Shown here: one piece after another, positions 61,172 through 64,000 of the stretch
How the letters are laid out: the number at the start of each line of letters is the position of its first letter
Position numbering within the stretch: the first letter of the stretch is position 1
From: Pelomonas sp047654805
Lineage (GTDB): Bacteria; Pseudomonadota; Gammaproteobacteria; Burkholderiales; Burkholderiaceae_C
Assembly: GCF_047654805.1 (NCBI RefSeq)
Contig: NZ_JASGIV010000001.1
Span: 1,984,001-2,048,000, forward strand
Direction: 5' to 3'
Length of the DNA: 64,000 bases
Translations under genes and position numbers: made by a program
The notes under the pieces: generated by a model
The model's database searches: none
The model's input: the letters and a program-made list of their open reading frames with translations, nothing else
Told to the model about the DNA's origin: nothing

Positions 61172-62573
61172 GGGTCGTTCCTTGGTCGAATGCGGCCGAA
61201 CGAGCCGCGATGAGGTAGAGGTCGCCAGGTTTGCCCGCGGCACCTGGCAGGCGTAGAGCGCTAAGGCCGTCCGGCCATGGACGTGTCTGGGAGCCGAACC
61301 TGTGGCACCAGAGGCCTACGACTTCGAGCCAAGCTGGGAAGTCCTCCGGCCGGTCGTAGTCCAGCCCCTTCAACGCTTTGTTCAATTCCCGCGCGGCGTC
61401 GATATCCAACAGAAGGCATCGGTATGCAAATTGCCCCCACGCGGCGTCGGACGCCGACCAGTCCACCGGCCAGAGCAGCAGCACTTGAAAGAGGCTGAGA
61501 CGACTGCTGCTCCCCTGCCCGCTTGCACTGCTCTCGAATCTGAGCCGCCATGCGAGGAACCCGTGACGAGCGGGATCGACGTGCTCGTTGCAAGGCATCA
61601 CCATTCCGTGGCTGCTCAGGACCATCTGCTGGCTGCCGCCTGCGATGTGCGCTTCGACCTTCACGCCAAAACGTCTCGCGTGATGTCGGCGGATCGATTT
61701 GTAGATGGCAACCCGCGCCTGGGTGAGCTCATCCCGGGTTGCGCCGCTGGCGGAGTAAGCCTGAGGTGAACTCGAGCTCAATGCCCAGGTCCCAGTCCAA
61801 AGGTCCGAATGGCAACACGCAGCCTGCTCCGACAGCGGCGCCACGCTGGTGAGGGTGCCCAGCATGTGCACGCGCTTGTTCGCCTCGACGGCTTGGGCTG
61901 GGGCGCGTGGATCGGCCAACCATCCGACTTGATCGGGCCATTGGACGTCCAGAGCATCAGCACGCGCGAACCATCGGCCGAGACGGAGATAGGCGCCCTC
62001 ATCTCCCATGCGCGTCCGGAACTGCCCCCCGCCGGCGGGCCCCCAGATCGGCGCGTATGCAGTCCGGCAGTGCCCGCAAATCAGCGGCTCATCGAAGGCC
62101 TCGGCTGTCACCGCATAGCGGGGTGTCGGCGCGTTGCATGCGCTGCAATGATCGAGGAGCCAGTCGTTGTGCTGTGGGCACCGAGCCAGCCCCTCCACCT
62201 GGCAGATCACAGACTGGTAGCCCATCGACAAGCAGGTCGGGCAGTAGCGCAGCGCCCTGTCGCTCGCGACCGCCCGGCCCCAGCGTTCGGATTGGCTCAG
62301 CAGTCCTCTCTTCCATAGACTCGCGGCGAGCTGTGGCGCGGATCGGCTACGAGCTAGCCATTCCAGGTGCAGCAAGCTGCGACCGTGCGGAGTTGCCTCG
62401 GGGCGCTGGGATGGTCGTACGCCAAAGACCCGACAGATCCGCTTGGCATCCAGCACGTTGGCAATGGCCAATTTGGCCAAGACGGTAAAGGGCCCCTCCC
62501 CTGGCGAGAACCAGCTGTCGGAAACGACGAGGCCGTCGGCCAGGTGAAGTGCTCCGAGGTTGCCGCGCGACAT
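61161..62573 (-). CDS. TniQ/TnsD-family transposon targeting protein
   Basis: A 470-residue TniQ-like protein with cysteine/histidine pairs forming zinc sites: CPTC (111-114), CPQH (132-135), CSAC (143-146) and CGHC (166-169). TniQ proteins link a DNA-recognising partner to the TnsC ATPase during target selection. The true start is ATG 62573, sharing a base with the TnsC stop; the longer frame to 62702 lies inside the TnsC gene. Length is between short CAST TniQ and TnsD. Confidence 0.82.
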   Translation of the reverse strand: MSRGNLGALHLADGLVVSDSWFSPGEGPFTVLAKLAIANVLDAKRICRVFGVRPSQRPEATPHGRSLLHLEWLARSRSAPQLAASLWKRGLLSQSERWGRAVASDRALRYCPTCLSMGYQSVICQVEGLARCPQHNDWLLDHCSACNAPTPRYAVTAEAFDEPLICGHCRTAYAPIWGPAGGGQFRTRMGDEGAYLRLGRWFARADALDVQWPDQVGWLADPRAPAQAVEANKRVHMLGTLTSVAPLSEQAACCHSDLWTGTWALSSSSPQAYSASGATRDELTQARVAIYKSIRRHHARRFGVKVEAHIAGGSQQMVLSSHGMVMPCNEHVDPARHGFLAWRLRFESSASGQGSSSRLSLFQVLLLWPVDWSASDAAWGQFAYRCLLLDIDAARELNKALKGLDYDRPEDFPAWLEVVGLWCHRFGSQTRPWPDGLSALRLPGAAGKPGDLYLIAARSAAFDQGTTHEC

Positions 62574-63592
62574 CACTGCAAACTGCTCTGGTAGGCACTT
62601 GCGTCGACGGCATCGGTCCACAACTCCGGCGTGGGTGCGAAGCCTGCGCTGTCGTGCTGCGCCACGAGGAACAGCCAAGCCCGAATCGAAGACATGACCC
62701 ACTGCATGCCAATATCACCGGCGCTGCGACCTTGGCGGGCCGCCACCCGCTCAAAGGCAGCCCAAAGCAGTGGTGCCTCTTCGGCCAAACGCCAGCCCGC
62801 GCAGTACGCCGTGGGCAGAAAGAACTCTGACATGCAGACTCCGCTGCCAAGGGGATGCTCGTGTTTCGACGGGTCGTCAAGGGCCTGCATCATGGCGTGC
62901 AGTTCTTCGCGATCGCGCAGACCGCGGAAGACGTGAGGCTTCAGGAAGAACCGTCCCAGGAGGTCAGTACGACCTACGCTCATCAGCATGTCGCGCAAGA
63001 CGTGAAGCTCTTCGTGCGCGAAAACGATGGTGGTGGTCCGGATGCCCCGCTTCTTCAAGTCGTTGGTGAGGTCGCGCATCCAGACCCACTCGAGCAAGCT
63101 CCAGCACTGGCCCTCGTCGATGAAGAAGACGTAGTGGTCTCCGCTCAGGGACCGGACGGCGGCAACGATCATCGACATGAACCGTCGGCGCCGTTCGGCG
63201 GCTGATCCGTACAGCGATGCACCATGCTCGTAGTCGTCCAGCGCGTCGCCCCAGAAAGCCTTTTCCGTAGGTTTGTCGTGCTTCTTGGCAATGAGAGTTC
63301 CGATGGCCAGCTTCGGAAAGATCCGCCGCAGTTCCTCGCAAAGGATCTGGATGGTCTGTGTCTTGCCCATTCGGAAGGCGCCGACGAATGGAGATCCAGG
63401 GAAGCGGTGGATGATCAGATGCTGGACGATCTCGAATACTTCTTTGACGGCTTGGGTCGCCAACTGCAGGGAATCCGTGACCAGCGGATGAGAGAGGTAG
63501 TACTCCTGGCGCATAGCGGCATCGCACAGTGCCTGTTGACGAAGAGCGCGGCGCTGGCCGACATCGTCGATGGGGGTGATGGTTGCGTTCAT
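62573..63592 (-). CDS. TnsC/TniB-family AAA+ ATPase
   Basis: A 339-residue ATPase. Walker A GAFRMGKTQ (71-79), Walker B HYVFFIDEGQ (153-162) and a sensor region ending in TTTIVFAHEEL follow the TnsC/TniB pattern. TnsC forms filaments on target DNA and passes the signal from the target selector to the TnsAB transposase. It is translationally coupled to TniQ downstream. No intact TnsB gene is present upstream within the window. Confidence 0.87.
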   Translation of the reverse strand: MNATITPIDDVGQRRALRQQALCDAAMRQEYYLSHPLVTDSLQLATQAVKEVFEIVQHLIIHRFPGSPFVGAFRMGKTQTIQILCEELRRIFPKLAIGTLIAKKHDKPTEKAFWGDALDDYEHGASLYGSAAERRRRFMSMIVAAVRSLSGDHYVFFIDEGQCWSLLEWVWMRDLTNDLKKRGIRTTTIVFAHEELHVLRDMLMSVGRTDLLGRFFLKPHVFRGLRDREELHAMMQALDDPSKHEHPLGSGVCMSEFFLPTAYCAGWRLAEEAPLLWAAFERVAARQGRSAGDIGMQWVMSSIRAWLFLVAQHDSAGFAPTPELWTDAVDASAYQSSLQ

Positions 63593-63638
63593 GCTGAAGC
63601 TCCTGGTTTTGTCCGTTTGGATGAATGGTTAGCCGTTT

Positions 63639-63854
63639 TCAGCCCCACGAGGGCTTTGGCAGGTTCAACAGGATCGGGACTGGCCGGATCGGAATCACGT
63701 CAGCGACCTCAGGTTTGGGCGCGCCAACGCGGGGCACCGGCGCGCCTGTCGTGCGGATTGCCTCTGCGAGTTGGGTGGCGTCCTCAGAGACTCGGTCTGG
63801 CCGCGCCCGAGCGGACTCCAGCGCCTTGCGCGCCAGGTGCTCAAGGAATGTCAC
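63639..63854 (-). CDS. Short ORF or C-terminal fragment upstream of the TnsC-like gene
   Basis: 71 residues from a GTG at 63854, ending 46 bp before the TnsC-like start. The sequence FLEHLARKALESARARP, then a proline-rich PVPRVGAPKPEVADVIPIRP, has no recognised motif. The same frame stays open through the repeats to the window end, so this may be the tail of a larger gene such as a transposase cut by the repeat-bearing element, or a small independent gene. Confidence 0.45.
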   Translation of the reverse strand: MTFLEHLARKALESARARPDRVSEDATQLAEAIRTTGAPVPRVGAPKPEVADVIPIRPVPILLNLPKPSWG

Positions 63855-63855
63855 C

Positions 63856-63975
63856 GACCGCCGTATAGGAGCCAGTCCGTGATCGGCATGTAGGAGCCAG
63901 CGGCTGACCGGCGTATTGGAGCCACTGCGTGATCGGCGTAATGGAGCCAGGGCCGGATCGGCATATAGGAGCCAG
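63856..63975. repeat. Five tandem repeats with exact 25 bp period
   Basis: Copies of GATCGGCATATAGGAGCCAG and close variants start at 63856, 63881, 63906, 63931 and 63956. GGAGCCA is invariant in all five; the gap between copies is 5 unconserved bases. They have the look of transposase-binding sites at the end of an IS21-like or Tn7-like element running off the right edge. Confidence 0.8.
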
Positions 63976-64000
63976 TCGGCACCGGGTTGACGGGTGTCTC

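Noticed and set aside
63856..63975. Possible CRISPR array
   Set aside because: Only about 5 bases separate the 20 bp conserved cores, far too short for spacers, and no cas genes are present.

Overview
The window is high-GC DNA of a free-living or plant/soil-associated betaproteobacterium. Gene content and codon use fit Burkholderiales, probably the Roseateles/Mitsuaria/Rubrivivax group; this placement is inferred from gene neighbourhoods (glyA-nrdR, UbiD, Bug-family binding protein, many LysR regulators), not from a search. It alternates between conserved chromosome and accessory islands.

Layout. 1-1775 is the end of a mobile element: one basic hypothetical gene, one small gene and an array of about eight imperfect 20-23 bp repeats, stopping 44 bp from nrdR. 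1818-19669 is core chromosome: nrdR, glyA, a lytic transglycosylase, ubiD, a YdcF-like gene, a giant AsmA/DUF748 protein, msrA, an ABC exporter-type operon with a DUF3299 protein (possibly metal-linked), pdxH, a MobA-like nucleotidyltransferase, chaC, and the Entner-Doudoroff genes edd-eda with MOSC and thioesterase genes. 19737-21582 is a compact quorum-sensing-like locus: a LuxR-type regulator lies between two near-identical LuxR boxes that face a divergent orphan gene and an 18-codon ORF followed by an RNA-polymerase-alpha-CTD-like gene. 21614-24825 holds a chloramphenicol-acetyltransferase-like gene, a DUF2235 membrane hydrolase and exonuclease III.

25100-33050 is an accessory island: an IS66 remnant, a PIN toxin, a frameshifted winged-helix gene coupled to a nucleotidyltransferase (type IV toxin-antitoxin-like), and an IS1182-family element interrupted by a 2467 bp IS21-family element with a 7 bp target duplication. 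33096-38300 carries metabolic and regulatory singletons and a ParE-type toxin-antitoxin pair. 38863-40767 carries a flavin disulfide reductase and a GFA protein.

40369-53474 is dominated by a minus-strand galactan-utilisation cluster. Endo-galactanase (GH53) and beta-galactosidase (GH35) release galactose. An AraFGH-type ABC importer takes it up. An SDR dehydrogenase, an SMP-30 lactonase, galactonate dehydratase, KDGal kinase and KDPGal aldolase form a complete De Ley-Doudoroff route to pyruvate and glyceraldehyde-3-phosphate. A GbpR-like LysR regulator closes the cluster. A 32-codon membrane-peptide gene with two terminators lies just upstream.

53631-59731 is a second accessory zone: an XRE/nucleotidyltransferase pair between 100 bp direct repeats, a small membrane protein, a class 3 lipase, a Fic protein lacking the catalytic histidine, and a hypothetical gene. 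59939-63854 is the target-selection half of a Tn7-like transposon: a TnsC/TniB ATPase, TniQ, and an inactivated tyrosine recombinase resembling TnsF. It is preceded at the right edge by five tandem 25 bp repeats. The main candidates for something new are the LuxR/micro-ORF locus and the Tn7-like module.
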